Positions 1-7,359 of a stretch of DNA of 19,464 nt are shown piece after piece. Position numbers and translations under genes: made by a program. The first letter of the stretch is position 1, and each line of letters begins with the position of its first letter. Origin of the DNA: DATLOJ01 sp035536315 (GTDB lineage Bacteria > Actinomycetota > CADDZG01 > JAHWKV01); contig DATLOJ010000035.1 of NCBI GenBank assembly GCA_035536315.1, forward strand, positions 1-19,464, given 5' to 3'. Below the pieces are notes generated by a model. The model made no database searches and had not been told where the DNA came from. It saw nothing but the letters and a program-made list of their open reading frames with translations.

Positions 1-1011
1 CAGGACGGGGAACCACATCTTCAAATAGTGCAGGCAATGGAATTGAAGGCATCCAGCGTTGAATGCGTTGAAGGATCCGACGATAACCAAACTCACCAGA
101 AAACCTCCAAGCAATCCAACGTCCACGACCCTTTGGGGAGAAGCGGTTCTAAGGGCGACAACGGCTCCGACGACTGCCAGCGCCAGCCAAGGAGCCCTCA
201 TCAACAACGATGGCCACCCCAGTCCCCCCGGTCCTGGATAAACGAGTGTGTGCCAGATCGAAAGGGGCATCGCCGACACATCGAACCCAACCAATCCTGT
301 CACCTCCCTGAAGTAAGGCTGGATCACGGTTCCAAAGATCCGAACCGTAGCGATGAGGTCGACCGCGAGTACCGCAAGGAATATGAGTGACGCCAATATC
401 CACCTGCGAGCCATCTGCGGTTCACGTCGAAATCGCCAGAAGACCCCTATCAGCACCGGCGCTACCAGAAGTAACTCTCCGCCGCCCCTCGAGGCGAAAG
501 TGAGCCCCAGGAGGAACGCCCCAATCGCCGGATGGGCCCACCCAAGATGCCGGCGGGCAAGTCCGACGTACGCCCAGTAAGCAGTTGCGACCGCTCCCGG
601 CGTCGAAGTCCAGGGGATCACAGTAAGTTCGGTAAAGGGCGAAGCCACAAGGCTGGCTACTGCAAGGAAGGCACCGATGGTTCCAAATCGTGCGAGTCCT
701 ATCTGGAAGAGACATGCCACCACCACCAGGTAAGAGATCAGATTGGGGATGACAAAGGGGTCCTTCGGAACAATCCGCGTGAATAGTGACCCTATGAAGG
801 GATACCCAAGGGGGTAGTAATAGATCTCGTGGGTCACAACCTGCCCATCCCGGATCTCAGGAACATACGCGTTGAGGTTGCCCGCTGCCATGGCTCGCGC
901 CTCGCGCAAATAGGCGCCCTGATCCGACCATCCGTACCATCCAAGTGGGTAAACGGCGTCTGCTCCCGGCCGAAGGGGGGCCCGAAGGTAGAAAGCCAAG
1001 AAGCTCGCCAC
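1..1011 (-). CDS. Polytopic GT-C-like membrane glycosyltransferase (3' end cut by window edge)
   Basis: This reading frame is open from about position 1159 (just after a stop at 1160-1162) leftward off the window edge. The visible product is a multi-spanning membrane protein. Its first large loop carries WYGWSDQGAYLREA followed by YYYPLGYPF, the acidic first-loop pattern of GT-C/ArnT/PMT-like enzymes that take sugars from polyprenyl-phosphate donors outside the membrane. Several hydrophobic helices follow, for example IPNLISYLVVVACLF and WILASLIFLAVLAVDLI. The only ATG/GTG/TTG in frame near the N-terminus is GTG at 1011, with an AGG-type ribosome site about 7 nt upstream. That start cuts into a helix (LPLVAWLCVLGIAVASFLAF) already encoded upstream in frame, so the true start may lie at an unusual codon near 1044-1120. 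The C-terminus is missing. The acceptor and sugar cannot be read from the sequence. Confidence 0.75.
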   Translation of the reverse strand, partial: MASFLAFYLRAPLRPGADAVYPLGWYGWSDQGAYLREARAMAAGNLNAYVPEIRDGQVVTHEIYYYPLGYPFIGSLFTRIVPKDPFVIPNLISYLVVVACLFQIGLARFGTIGAFLAVASLVASPFTELTVIPWTSTPGAVATAYWAYVGLARRHLGWAHPAIGAFLLGLTFASRGGGELLLVAPVLIGVFWRFRREPQMARRWILASLIFLAVLAVDLIATVRIFGTVIQPYFREVTGLVGFDVSAMPLSIWHTLVYPGPGGLGWPSLLMRAPWLALAVVGAVVALRTASPQRVVDVGLLGGFLVSLVIVGSFNAFNAGCLQFHCLHYLKMWFPVL

Positions 1012-1160
1012 CGCGATGCCTAAGACGCATAGCCATGCAACCAGGGGTAAGACGAAGCTACGCGTTTGAGATCCGCGCTCTGCAGATCGTACCTGGGCGT
1101 CACCTGAGAGTCTTATGGATTCCCCAACTTCCGTTCCGGATCGAGTTCTAAGGCGTGACT

Positions 1161-3287
1161 ATGCTACGAGTGATGCCGGACGCCAAGCGATCGCTGCGGG
1201 CCCGTGCCTGGAAGTCAAAAGCGTTGGTTGTCGTCCTGTTCCTGGTGGCGGCATTCATCCATACCGCTCCGGCAATTACTGACTGTAACCAGACCATCAT
1301 GGGCGGCCCGGGAGATGCGACATCCGGCGGCGTTTGGACGAACTGGCAGCATGACGAACTTCGATCGGGGCCGTGGCCCACAGTTTCTCCCTACATCAAT
1401 GCTCCATTTGGGGAACCGATCTGGCGGCCGCTCTCAGTCTCTTCAGCGTTGATCCAATTTCCCATGTGGGCAGCCAACCTTTTCTTAACGCCGGTGTGCT
1501 CGTGGAACGTCATCGTGTTTCTTGGATTCGTGGCTACAGGTTTGACTATGTTCGGTCTGGCGAAATGGCTAACGGGTTCAACTGCCGCCGCGCTGTTCGC
1601 AGGTTATGTCTACGCCTTCAGCCCGTACCACGTGTACAAGGCAGAAGGTCATATCGGCTATCTTCACTCGGAAATTCTTGTCTTGACCATTTGGGCCGCA
1701 CTGCTCCTGTGGAAAAAGCCGGGTTATAGAACAGGCGCCCTCTTGGGACTTGCAATCGGTGCCGCTTTTTACATAGATGGCTACTACCTATTGATGGCTC
1801 CTGTTGGAGCCGGAGCTCTGCTTGTCTCGCTCTATCTGTGGGACGTCGCCCGGGGGCGCGTGGACCGGAAGACGGCCGTCCAGTCGGGGATTTCCATCCT
1901 GACGGCGGGAGGAGTTGCGGCAGCCTTGAGTGTGCCGTTGCTCCTCCTATACATGGGTAACAAAGGAGACATCGCCAGCAGCCTGGACCGGCCTCGAGGG
2001 GATCTAATTACCTATAGCGCGCGTCCTCATGAGTTCGTTCTTCCACCCAGATCTCACCCGGTTTTTTCACCGCTCATTGGCGACTGGCAAGACAGACGGC
2101 TCCACTACTCGAACTACAGCGAGCAATCTCTTTACCTGGGCTGGACGGTCATCCTGCTCTCCGGATTCGCAGTTGTGTCCCTATCCAAGTCGCTCATGAC
2201 CGGCCGCCCGGCATCTGGCGAAAAAGGAGATCGGACTCTCGTTAGTCCCGGTGTCGCAGCGGGGCTCGCCGCGACCGCTGCCGTCGCCATAGCGTTTACC
2301 GCTCCGCCGACCGTCAGTCTTTTCGGGATCCCCGTCCCGGCACTGTCTGGATTGATATTCGATCATGTCGCAGGATTCTGGCGTGTGTATGCGCGCTTTT
2401 TCTTACTTGCTCACACTGCCCTGGTTCCGCTTGCTGCGATTGGCCTGACCCTTTGGCTTCGCAAAAAGCAACCCAGACAAGCGCTGATCATTGCGAGCTT
2501 AGTGATGGCCGTCGGGGCCTTCGAGATTCTCACATTGCCACCCTGGAACGCCTGGAGTTACTCGGAAGCGCCTCCGGAATACAGATGGCTCAGCGCACAG
2601 AAGAACGTCGACACGGTCGCCGAGTACCCCCTCGCGACCCCGCCCGCTGGAGAAGCATTCGAATACCTGACTTTCCAGGTCGTCCACGAGAAACGCCTGA
2701 TCAACAGCGGGACCAATCTGTCCCCACAACAGGGCCTGCGACAGGGAATCCGAGGTCTGGGGGATCCGCAGACGCCCGAGGTGCTCCGAAGCCTCGGAGT
2801 CGACATCGTCCTTCTTCATGACACCGAGCTCTCTATGCCAGGGGTGGCACAACCTCCACCTGAGATGACAATCGTAAAGAGATTTCCGTCGAGCAAAACG
2901 ATCGCCTTACGGATCACGGACGGCCCCGCGGCGACACACGGCGTGTCTTTGGAGAACGGATTCCACGACTTTGAACCCAGAGAGTGGGAGTCCTTCCGGT
3001 GGATGTCCTCAACGGGAAAAATGAAACTGGTTCCCTTCAGCTCAGAAGGTCCTGCGACGATCTCGTTTCAAGCTTTCTCCTTCCTGATCCCTCGTACGCT
3101 CACGGTTAGACAAGGAGGAGACACATTGTGGACCGGAGAAATTCAACCGATCCAGACGCCCGTTTCTTTCTCCGCCTCGAGCAGCGGGCCAATAATCTTG
3201 ACGACGTCCCCCGGGCCATCATCCACGGAAGCAGATCAGAGACCTAAATCAATCGGTATCTCAGAACTCGATGTAGGCCCGGGCTAG
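1161..3287 (+). CDS. Polytopic GT-C-like membrane protein with C-terminal extracytoplasmic beta domain
   Basis: The product has about 708 residues. An Arg/Lys-rich N-terminus precedes helix 1 (ALVVVLFLVAAFIHT), then a first loop with GDATSGGVWTNWQHDEL and NAPFGEPIWRP, a layout typical of large GT-C-fold proteins in polysaccharide loci. Around ten further hydrophobic segments run to about residue 457. Residues ~458-708 lack helices and look secreted. Their last part (GFHDFEPREWESFRW, then SFLIPRTLTV) resembles the beta-sandwich found at the C-terminus of such proteins. I choose ATG 1161 over GTG 1155 because AAGG at 1150-1153 is better spaced for it. It heads the plus operon and ends 6 nt before the next gene. 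Likely role: transfer of a sugar from a polyprenyl-phosphate donor on the outer face. That is a family-level inference and the substrate is unknown. Confidence 0.75.
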   Translation: MLRVMPDAKRSLRARAWKSKALVVVLFLVAAFIHTAPAITDCNQTIMGGPGDATSGGVWTNWQHDELRSGPWPTVSPYINAPFGEPIWRPLSVSSALIQFPMWAANLFLTPVCSWNVIVFLGFVATGLTMFGLAKWLTGSTAAALFAGYVYAFSPYHVYKAEGHIGYLHSEILVLTIWAALLLWKKPGYRTGALLGLAIGAAFYIDGYYLLMAPVGAGALLVSLYLWDVARGRVDRKTAVQSGISILTAGGVAAALSVPLLLLYMGNKGDIASSLDRPRGDLITYSARPHEFVLPPRSHPVFSPLIGDWQDRRLHYSNYSEQSLYLGWTVILLSGFAVVSLSKSLMTGRPASGEKGDRTLVSPGVAAGLAATAAVAIAFTAPPTVSLFGIPVPALSGLIFDHVAGFWRVYARFFLLAHTALVPLAAIGLTLWLRKKQPRQALIIASLVMAVGAFEILTLPPWNAWSYSEAPPEYRWLSAQKNVDTVAEYPLATPPAGEAFEYLTFQVVHEKRLINSGTNLSPQQGLRQGIRGLGDPQTPEVLRSLGVDIVLLHDTELSMPGVAQPPPEMTIVKRFPSSKTIALRITDGPAATHGVSLENGFHDFEPREWESFRWMSSTGKMKLVPFSSEGPATISFQAFSFLIPRTLTVRQGGDTLWTGEIQPIQTPVSFSASSSGPIILTTSPGPSSTEADQRPKSIGISELDVGPG

Positions 3288-3291
3288 CCCG
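3280..3291. repeat. 12-bp perfect palindrome at the stop/start junction
   Basis: CGGGCTAGCCCG reads the same on both strands. It overlaps the TAG stop of the upstream membrane protein (3285-3287) and ends 2 nt before the GTG start at 3294. No T-run follows, so it is not an intrinsic terminator. It could be a small hairpin affecting translation of the next gene, a protein-binding site, or chance in GC-rich DNA. Confidence 0.5.
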
Positions 3292-3293
3292 CA

Positions 3294-4433
3294 GTGCGAA
3301 AAGTGGTGGATTCGTCCTTTGCGATTGTGTCGAACGGCTTCGCCGACGGCCCGGCACAAGCACTCAGAGATTTTCTGAATCTCCATCGATCCCCATCGGT
3401 GATTACGATCTTTCACCCTTTGGTGCCGGAAAGCGACGGAGGCCACGAGATTACGAGGTACGAAAGGGGGGAGCTGGTCCACCGCAGATACGTCGCCGCG
3501 CCCTTCCTCCCTCCTTACACCTACCTGCTGGACCCGCTGATTCCAATGCGAATACCGCCTGTCGACGGATGGTTCGGGTTCAACAACATGGCCGCCGCAC
3601 GGGGTCTTGCGGCTCGCAGGCAAAGTCGCACGGGCAAAGTCGCGTATTGGTGCGTCGACTTCGTGCCCAACAGGTTCGGTCGCTCACCGGCCACGTGGCT
3701 TTACGATTTACTCGACCGCGTTTGCTGCCGGAATGTCGATGCCAGGTTCGAGCTGTCAACGGCCGCCCTCGACGGACGGAACAAACGCCTGCGAATTTCT
3801 CCGTCCCAACTTGCACCAGCACATGTGGCCCCAATGGGAGCCTGGCTTCGCAGAACGCCGACCACACCGCAGGATGGATATAAAAGCAATGAGGTCGTCT
3901 ACCTTGGCCACCTGGTCGAAAGACAGGGCGTCGATCTTTTGTTGAAGGCGGCTGCCTTGAACAAGTCAATGCGTCTGCGGATCATTGGCGGTGGACCCGA
4001 AGAGCAAAACTTGCAGATGCTCGCGAGACGCCTGGAAATCACAGACCGCGTGGTTTTCGAAGGCTTCGTCCAAGATCACAAGGAAGTTGAACGCCTGCTC
4101 GCTGGGGCAGCAATCGGCGTCGCCCCCTATCGCGAGGACGGTGAGTCGTTCACGCGCTTCGCCGATCCGGGCAAGCTCAAGGCCTACCTTGCCGCAGCCC
4201 TGCCGATCCTTCTCACCGCAACACCCCCCAACGCACACGAACTTGCGCACCGCGCCGGGGCAGAAGTTCTTCCGCAGTCAGAGGCCGCGTGGTCGGCAGC
4301 GGTGGATAGTCTCCTGACAAATCCCAGCGAATGGCAGAGGAGGCGAAGCATGGCTCTGACGGCCGCCCGCGACTTCGATTGGGAGATCCTGCTTCCCCGC
4401 GCTCTTGCGCATCTCGACTTCGAGGTGGAATGA
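3294..4433 (+). CDS. Glycosyltransferase family 4 (GT-B fold)
   Basis: The product has 379 residues with a two-domain GT-B layout and no clear membrane helix, so a cytoplasmic enzyme is expected. The C-terminal donor domain is recognisable: VVYLGHLVERQGVDLLLKAA, then LRIIGGGPEEQNLQ, then DRVVFEGFVQDHKEVERLLA, then PGKLKAYLAAALPILLTATP. These match the order of motifs in GT4 retaining transferases. The classical EX7E pair is replaced by the DPGKxKAYLA variant seen in part of the family. Start GTG 3294 lies 6 nt after the previous stop, with no convincing Shine-Dalgarno; GTG 3303 or 3306 are alternatives. It overlaps the next gene by 4 nt (ATGA), which suggests coupled translation. Likely role: addition of one sugar to a lipid-linked intermediate. 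Donor and acceptor are unknown. Confidence 0.88.
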   Translation: MRKVVDSSFAIVSNGFADGPAQALRDFLNLHRSPSVITIFHPLVPESDGGHEITRYERGELVHRRYVAAPFLPPYTYLLDPLIPMRIPPVDGWFGFNNMAAARGLAARRQSRTGKVAYWCVDFVPNRFGRSPATWLYDLLDRVCCRNVDARFELSTAALDGRNKRLRISPSQLAPAHVAPMGAWLRRTPTTPQDGYKSNEVVYLGHLVERQGVDLLLKAAALNKSMRLRIIGGGPEEQNLQMLARRLEITDRVVFEGFVQDHKEVERLLAGAAIGVAPYREDGESFTRFADPGKLKAYLAAALPILLTATPPNAHELAHRAGAEVLPQSEAAWSAAVDSLLTNPSEWQRRRSMALTAARDFDWEILLPRALAHLDFEVE

Positions 4434-5482
4434 AACCGATGGCTGATGAACCACCTCGCAAGGCCGCACCGGGAAGACTTTCGGTAGTCGTGCCTGTCTA
4501 TAACGAGGAAAGGATGATCCCGGCTTCCCTTGAGAAACTCTTTGCGGCGATCCACGGATCTTGTTGGAGCCATGCTGCAGAGGTCGTCGTAGTGGACGAC
4601 GGGTCAACAGATGGCACTCCCGACGTCCTCGAGAAAACGGCGGCCAAATATCCCCTCAGGGTCGTTCGTCAGGAAAATGCGGGGCGCTTCGCCGCGAGAA
4701 GGTTGGGGATTCAGAGCGTCAGTGGAGACTTTGTGCTTCTGGTGGACGCCAGAGTTCATCTGGGGGACTCATCGCTTCAGTTCCTTTGTGAGCAAATTCG
4801 GGACCACCCTGATGCCCTGGTTTGGAATTCCGACGCGATCACAGTCGTGGAGGGCAATCCGATAGCAAGGTTTTGGCGCGCGATCACGCGCGTCGCCTGG
4901 AGGAGGTATTACGACGCGCCGAGGACCACGAGTTACGGATTGGAGGAGTTCGACTTCTACCCCAAAGGAACGACGTGCTTCATGGCCCCAAAGTCCCTGC
5001 TCTTAGAGGCTTACGACGCTTACGAGACGCGTTACCTGGACCTGAGAGACGCCAACGACGACACTCCCCTGATCCGCCACATAGCCGGCAAGACGCGAAT
5101 CCACATCTCTCCCCTCTTTTCGTGCCTCTACCATTCTCGCGATTCGCTGGGCAAGTTTCTGAGGCACAGCTATCACAGGGGGCTTGTGTTCGTGGACGGG
5201 TACCTCCACCCAGGAACAAGGTGGTTCGCTCCGCTTGTGGGCTTCTACTTCATGACCCCCGCCGGCATCGCGTTGCTGTTCCGTTGGCCGCCGCTTGCCG
5301 CGCTGATGCTGCTCATCGGGCTCCTTGGCCTGATGTCCGTTTCGATCGCGCTCGGTGCTCAGCCGAAGGATGCGGTGGTTCTGACGGCCCTGTCGCCTCT
5401 CTTCACGGTTTTCTACGGTGCAGGTGTGTGGGCGGGTCTGATCAAGGCCGGGTTTGGCCTCTTGAGGAGACGGAGCAGTTGA
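4430..5482 (+). CDS. Glycosyltransferase family 2 with C-terminal membrane helices
   Basis: The product has about 350 residues. The GT-A nucleotide-binding part is clear: LSVVVPVYNEERMIPASL, then EVVVVDDGSTDGTPDVL, then QENAGRFAARRLGI. Where most GT2 enzymes have DxD, this one has VDARVHLGD, so the second Asp is replaced by Arg. Further along are FYPKGTTCFM and NDDTPL. The last ~90 residues form two to three hydrophobic helices (WFAPLVGFYFMTPAGIALLF; LAALMLLIGLLGLM) and a basic tail LLRRRSS, anchoring the catalytic domain on the cytoplasmic face. Start ATG 4430 overlaps the previous stop as ATGA and has GAGG at 4422-4425. A longer frame reaches ATG 4331, but that extension lies inside the upstream gene and adds no conserved motif. 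It also overlaps the epimerase start by 4 nt. Confidence 0.88.
   Translation: MKPMADEPPRKAAPGRLSVVVPVYNEERMIPASLEKLFAAIHGSCWSHAAEVVVVDDGSTDGTPDVLEKTAAKYPLRVVRQENAGRFAARRLGIQSVSGDFVLLVDARVHLGDSSLQFLCEQIRDHPDALVWNSDAITVVEGNPIARFWRAITRVAWRRYYDAPRTTSYGLEEFDFYPKGTTCFMAPKSLLLEAYDAYETRYLDLRDANDDTPLIRHIAGKTRIHISPLFSCLYHSRDSLGKFLRHSYHRGLVFVDGYLHPGTRWFAPLVGFYFMTPAGIALLFRWPPLAALMLLIGLLGLMSVSIALGAQPKDAVVLTALSPLFTVFYGAGVWAGLIKAGFGLLRRRSS
5464..5470 (+). promoter_or_regulatory. Ribosome binding site deciding the epimerase TTG start
   Basis: GAGGAGA sits 8 nt before TTG 5479, inside the end of the GT2 gene. It supports the TTG start, which gives an N-terminus (IVVVYGTTGE) where the family's first beta strand should begin. 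Confidence 0.7.
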
Positions 5483-6588
5483 TCGTCGTCGTATACGGAA
5501 CGACGGGAGAGTTGATCAAGCTTGCTCCGCTTTTGAAGTCGATAGACCAATCGCAGTACATGACGTTGTGCACGGGCCAGCAGGCGGAGCAAATCCCTCC
5601 GATGCTTGCCGAATTCAACATTCCTGAGCCCGACTACTGGCTGGGCCGCGGCCATCGCGGGCGCGACCTTTCCCGGATGGGTCAGATACCAGGCTGGCTC
5701 GCCGGGGTGATACGTAAGTACCGCGCGGAAAAACTCCGGATCTCCTCCCGGCTACCGCGCCACACCCCAAACCTGACGGTCGTCCACGGAGACACATTGA
5801 CCACAGTGATCGGGTCGATTATGGGGCGGACGATGGGATTGCCCGTGGCGCACATAGAGGCGGGCCTTCGCAGCTTCAACTGGCGGAACCCATTTCCCGA
5901 AGAGCTCGATCGTCTCGCAACTTCACGCCTTGCGCGAATTCATTTTGCCCCCGGGAAGACCCCCGTGGATAACCTGAAAGGAACCCAAGGTGTCGTGATC
6001 GACACAATGGCCAACACGATTCAGGATGCGTTGCGACTCGCACCCGAAGTCACCGATCCCCGCCTTCCCGCGATTCAGGCTCCGTTCGGTCTTGTCTCGA
6101 TTCATCGAAACGAGCTTCTGGGAAGCCGAGCGCAGCTCGAGGCGATTCTCCAAACCCTAAATGCTCACTCACGCCAGGTTCGGATGCTTTTCGTCGACCA
6201 TCCCGTGACGACTGCTCGAATTCGGGGTTACGGGCTCGATGGAATTTTCAATAAGCAGAGTTTCATTCGGATACCGAAACTTTCCTACTTCGCCTTCATC
6301 ACTCTGCTGAAGAAATCGGAGTTCTTAGTAACTGACTCCGGCGGGGTTCAGGAAGAGTGCGCTTATCTGGATCACCCCTGTCTTGTCCACCGCCTTACAA
6401 CGGAGCGGACCGAGGGCCTGGGATCCAACGTCGCACTGTCTAAGCTGAGCATCGAAGTAGTCCGTTCATTTCTCGCTAACCCAAGCATTTACCGGACCGG
6501 ATCACCGCCCTCCAACCACTCTCCAACCAGCATCATTGTCGACTACCTGCGTGACAACTCGTATGTCAATGACCGCACCGGAAACTAG
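5479..6588 (+). CDS. wecB: UDP-N-acetylglucosamine 2-epimerase family (non-hydrolysing), divergent N-terminal motif
   Basis: The product has 369 residues, the usual WecB length. The enzyme family interconverts UDP-GlcNAc and UDP-ManNAc in the cytoplasm. Visible motifs: HGDT (103-106), HIEAGLRS (125-132), PEELDR (140-145), SIHRNE (207-212, matching GHRRE) and TDSGGVQEE (285-293). Residues matching the E. coli catalytic set (Lys15, Asp95, Glu117, Glu131, His213) appear present as K14, D105, E127, the PEE glutamate and H209. The N-terminal GTRPE signature is GTTGE instead, so the nucleotide-contacting Arg is absent. Translation starts at TTG 5479, sharing TTGA with the GT2 stop. A longer open frame back to 4822 is only the GT2 gene read out of frame. 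The 3' end overlaps the opposite-strand methyltransferase in a shared CTAG. The gene belongs to the plus operon that starts at 1161. Confidence 0.85.
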   Translation: MIVVVYGTTGELIKLAPLLKSIDQSQYMTLCTGQQAEQIPPMLAEFNIPEPDYWLGRGHRGRDLSRMGQIPGWLAGVIRKYRAEKLRISSRLPRHTPNLTVVHGDTLTTVIGSIMGRTMGLPVAHIEAGLRSFNWRNPFPEELDRLATSRLARIHFAPGKTPVDNLKGTQGVVIDTMANTIQDALRLAPEVTDPRLPAIQAPFGLVSIHRNELLGSRAQLEAILQTLNAHSRQVRMLFVDHPVTTARIRGYGLDGIFNKQSFIRIPKLSYFAFITLLKKSEFLVTDSGGVQEECAYLDHPCLVHRLTTERTEGLGSNVALSKLSIEVVRSFLANPSIYRTGSPPSNHSPTSIIVDYLRDNSYVNDRTGN

Positions 6589-7235
6589 ACGGGGACCCTC
6601 ACGATCCGGATGATGTCCATGGCCACCGTTAACGCGCTTTTCGGACTCACCGACGAAACGAAATCCTTGAGCTGATCGATCGTTGGGTAGTCGTTCTTGC
6701 CGACGAACTCGCGCGCGTCGTCTATCAAGATGACGTCTCCGGGATTGTCCCTTCCCAGAACGATTGCCAGCTCCCTCAGGATGGGGGTCTCCACATCCCC
6801 CTTGGCGGTCAACCCTCCTGAATAGTGCGCATCCAGCCAAAAAAGCGCAGGCCCCCGCGCCTCCTTGATTATCTTGGGCAACAGTTCGCTCGAGTCCCCT
6901 TGCAAGATCCGGATGCCGGAGTTCCGGCGAAACCTTCGAACGGCCCTTTTTTGCAGCTTGCCGTCGAGCTCCACCGAGAACACCTGAGAAACGTCTGCCT
7001 CCAATGCCTTGATCATGTCCCCGCGGTAAGTGCCGGTCTCGATCAGCGTATCGAGACCAAAGTCCTTCAAGTAAGACCGCACTATTCCTTGCTTGATCTT
7101 GGGAGGTGCCGGAAGGGGTTTGCCTCTCATCTTCCATATAAAGAGTTTGGGTTCGACGATCTTGCGAATCACAGGAAGACCGGCGAGCCGGCTTGCAAGT
7201 TTCCAAATCTGGGAGTCGGGACCTGGCGACTTCAT
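6585..7235 (-). CDS. Class I SAM-dependent methyltransferase-like protein
   Basis: The product has about 216 residues. After a basic, partly hydrophobic N-terminus comes a Rossmann-type SAM site: LIETGTYRGDMIKAL (motif I, ExGxxxG-like), an acidic strand end FSVELD, then ILQGDSSELLP, ALFWLDAHYSGG and DVILIDDAREF. This order fits small class I methyltransferase-like proteins found in polysaccharide clusters. A catalytic residue or the acceptor cannot be assigned; a sugar hydroxyl or phosphate is a guess from context. Start ATG 7235 is preceded by GAAAG about 7 nt upstream; GTG 7238 adds one residue. It is the only gene in its transcription unit. It faces the epimerase gene with overlapping stops and diverges from GDP-fucose synthase across 124 bp. 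Confidence 0.75.
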   Translation of the reverse strand: MKSPGPDSQIWKLASRLAGLPVIRKIVEPKLFIWKMRGKPLPAPPKIKQGIVRSYLKDFGLDTLIETGTYRGDMIKALEADVSQVFSVELDGKLQKRAVRRFRRNSGIRILQGDSSELLPKIIKEARGPALFWLDAHYSGGLTAKGDVETPILRELAIVLGRDNPGDVILIDDAREFVGKNDYPTIDQLKDFVSSVSPKSALTVAMDIIRIVRVPV

Positions 7236-7359
7236 CACGTTCTTTCAACTGCCCCTTCATCTCTGTTCTTCGAATCTCTGCAGCAAGCGGCCGGTGTGGG
7301 TCTGCTCCGACTGAAATCGACGTCCGCCCGCCGGATGATAGCGGCTACACTGCGCCGCT
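7236..7359. other. Divergent intergenic region
   Basis: This 124-bp gap separates the methyltransferase (minus) and GDP-fucose synthase (plus) starts. With the 1012-1160 gap it is one of only two sizeable non-coding stretches in the window. I see no small ORF with a ribosome site and no RNA-like stem. It must hold the promoters of both units; the only clear element is the TACACT box for the plus gene. Confidence 0.6.
7346..7351 (+). promoter_or_regulatory. Putative -10 box of a leaderless or near-leaderless promoter
   Basis: TACACT fits TANNNT and ends 8 nt before ATG 7360, so transcription would begin at or within about 2 nt of the start codon. No Shine-Dalgarno lies in those 8 nt (tgcgccgc). 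No -35 match is found at the usual distance, which is common for leaderless actinobacterial promoters. Confidence 0.5.

Noticed and set aside
1..1000. Several small plus-strand open frames in the first kilobase
   Set aside because: They are shadows of the minus-strand membrane protein, which is open across the whole stretch and has clear helices and a GT-C-like first loop.
4822..5478. A 588-residue open frame that would extend the epimerase by ~219 residues at its N-terminus
   Set aside because: The extension lies entirely inside the GT2 gene in another frame, is Arg/Pro-rich and has no family similarity. A TTG with a well placed GAGGAGA starts exactly at the epimerase's first beta strand.
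6579..6610. Inverted CCGGA/TCCGG flanking the CTAG junction as a terminator
   Set aside because: A 5-bp stem with a loop of over 20 nt and no T-run is too weak to call.
6502..7260. A 252-residue minus-strand open frame over the methyltransferase
   Set aside because: A shifted frame of the same region, Arg/Gly-rich. The 216-residue frame carries the SAM-binding motifs in correct order.
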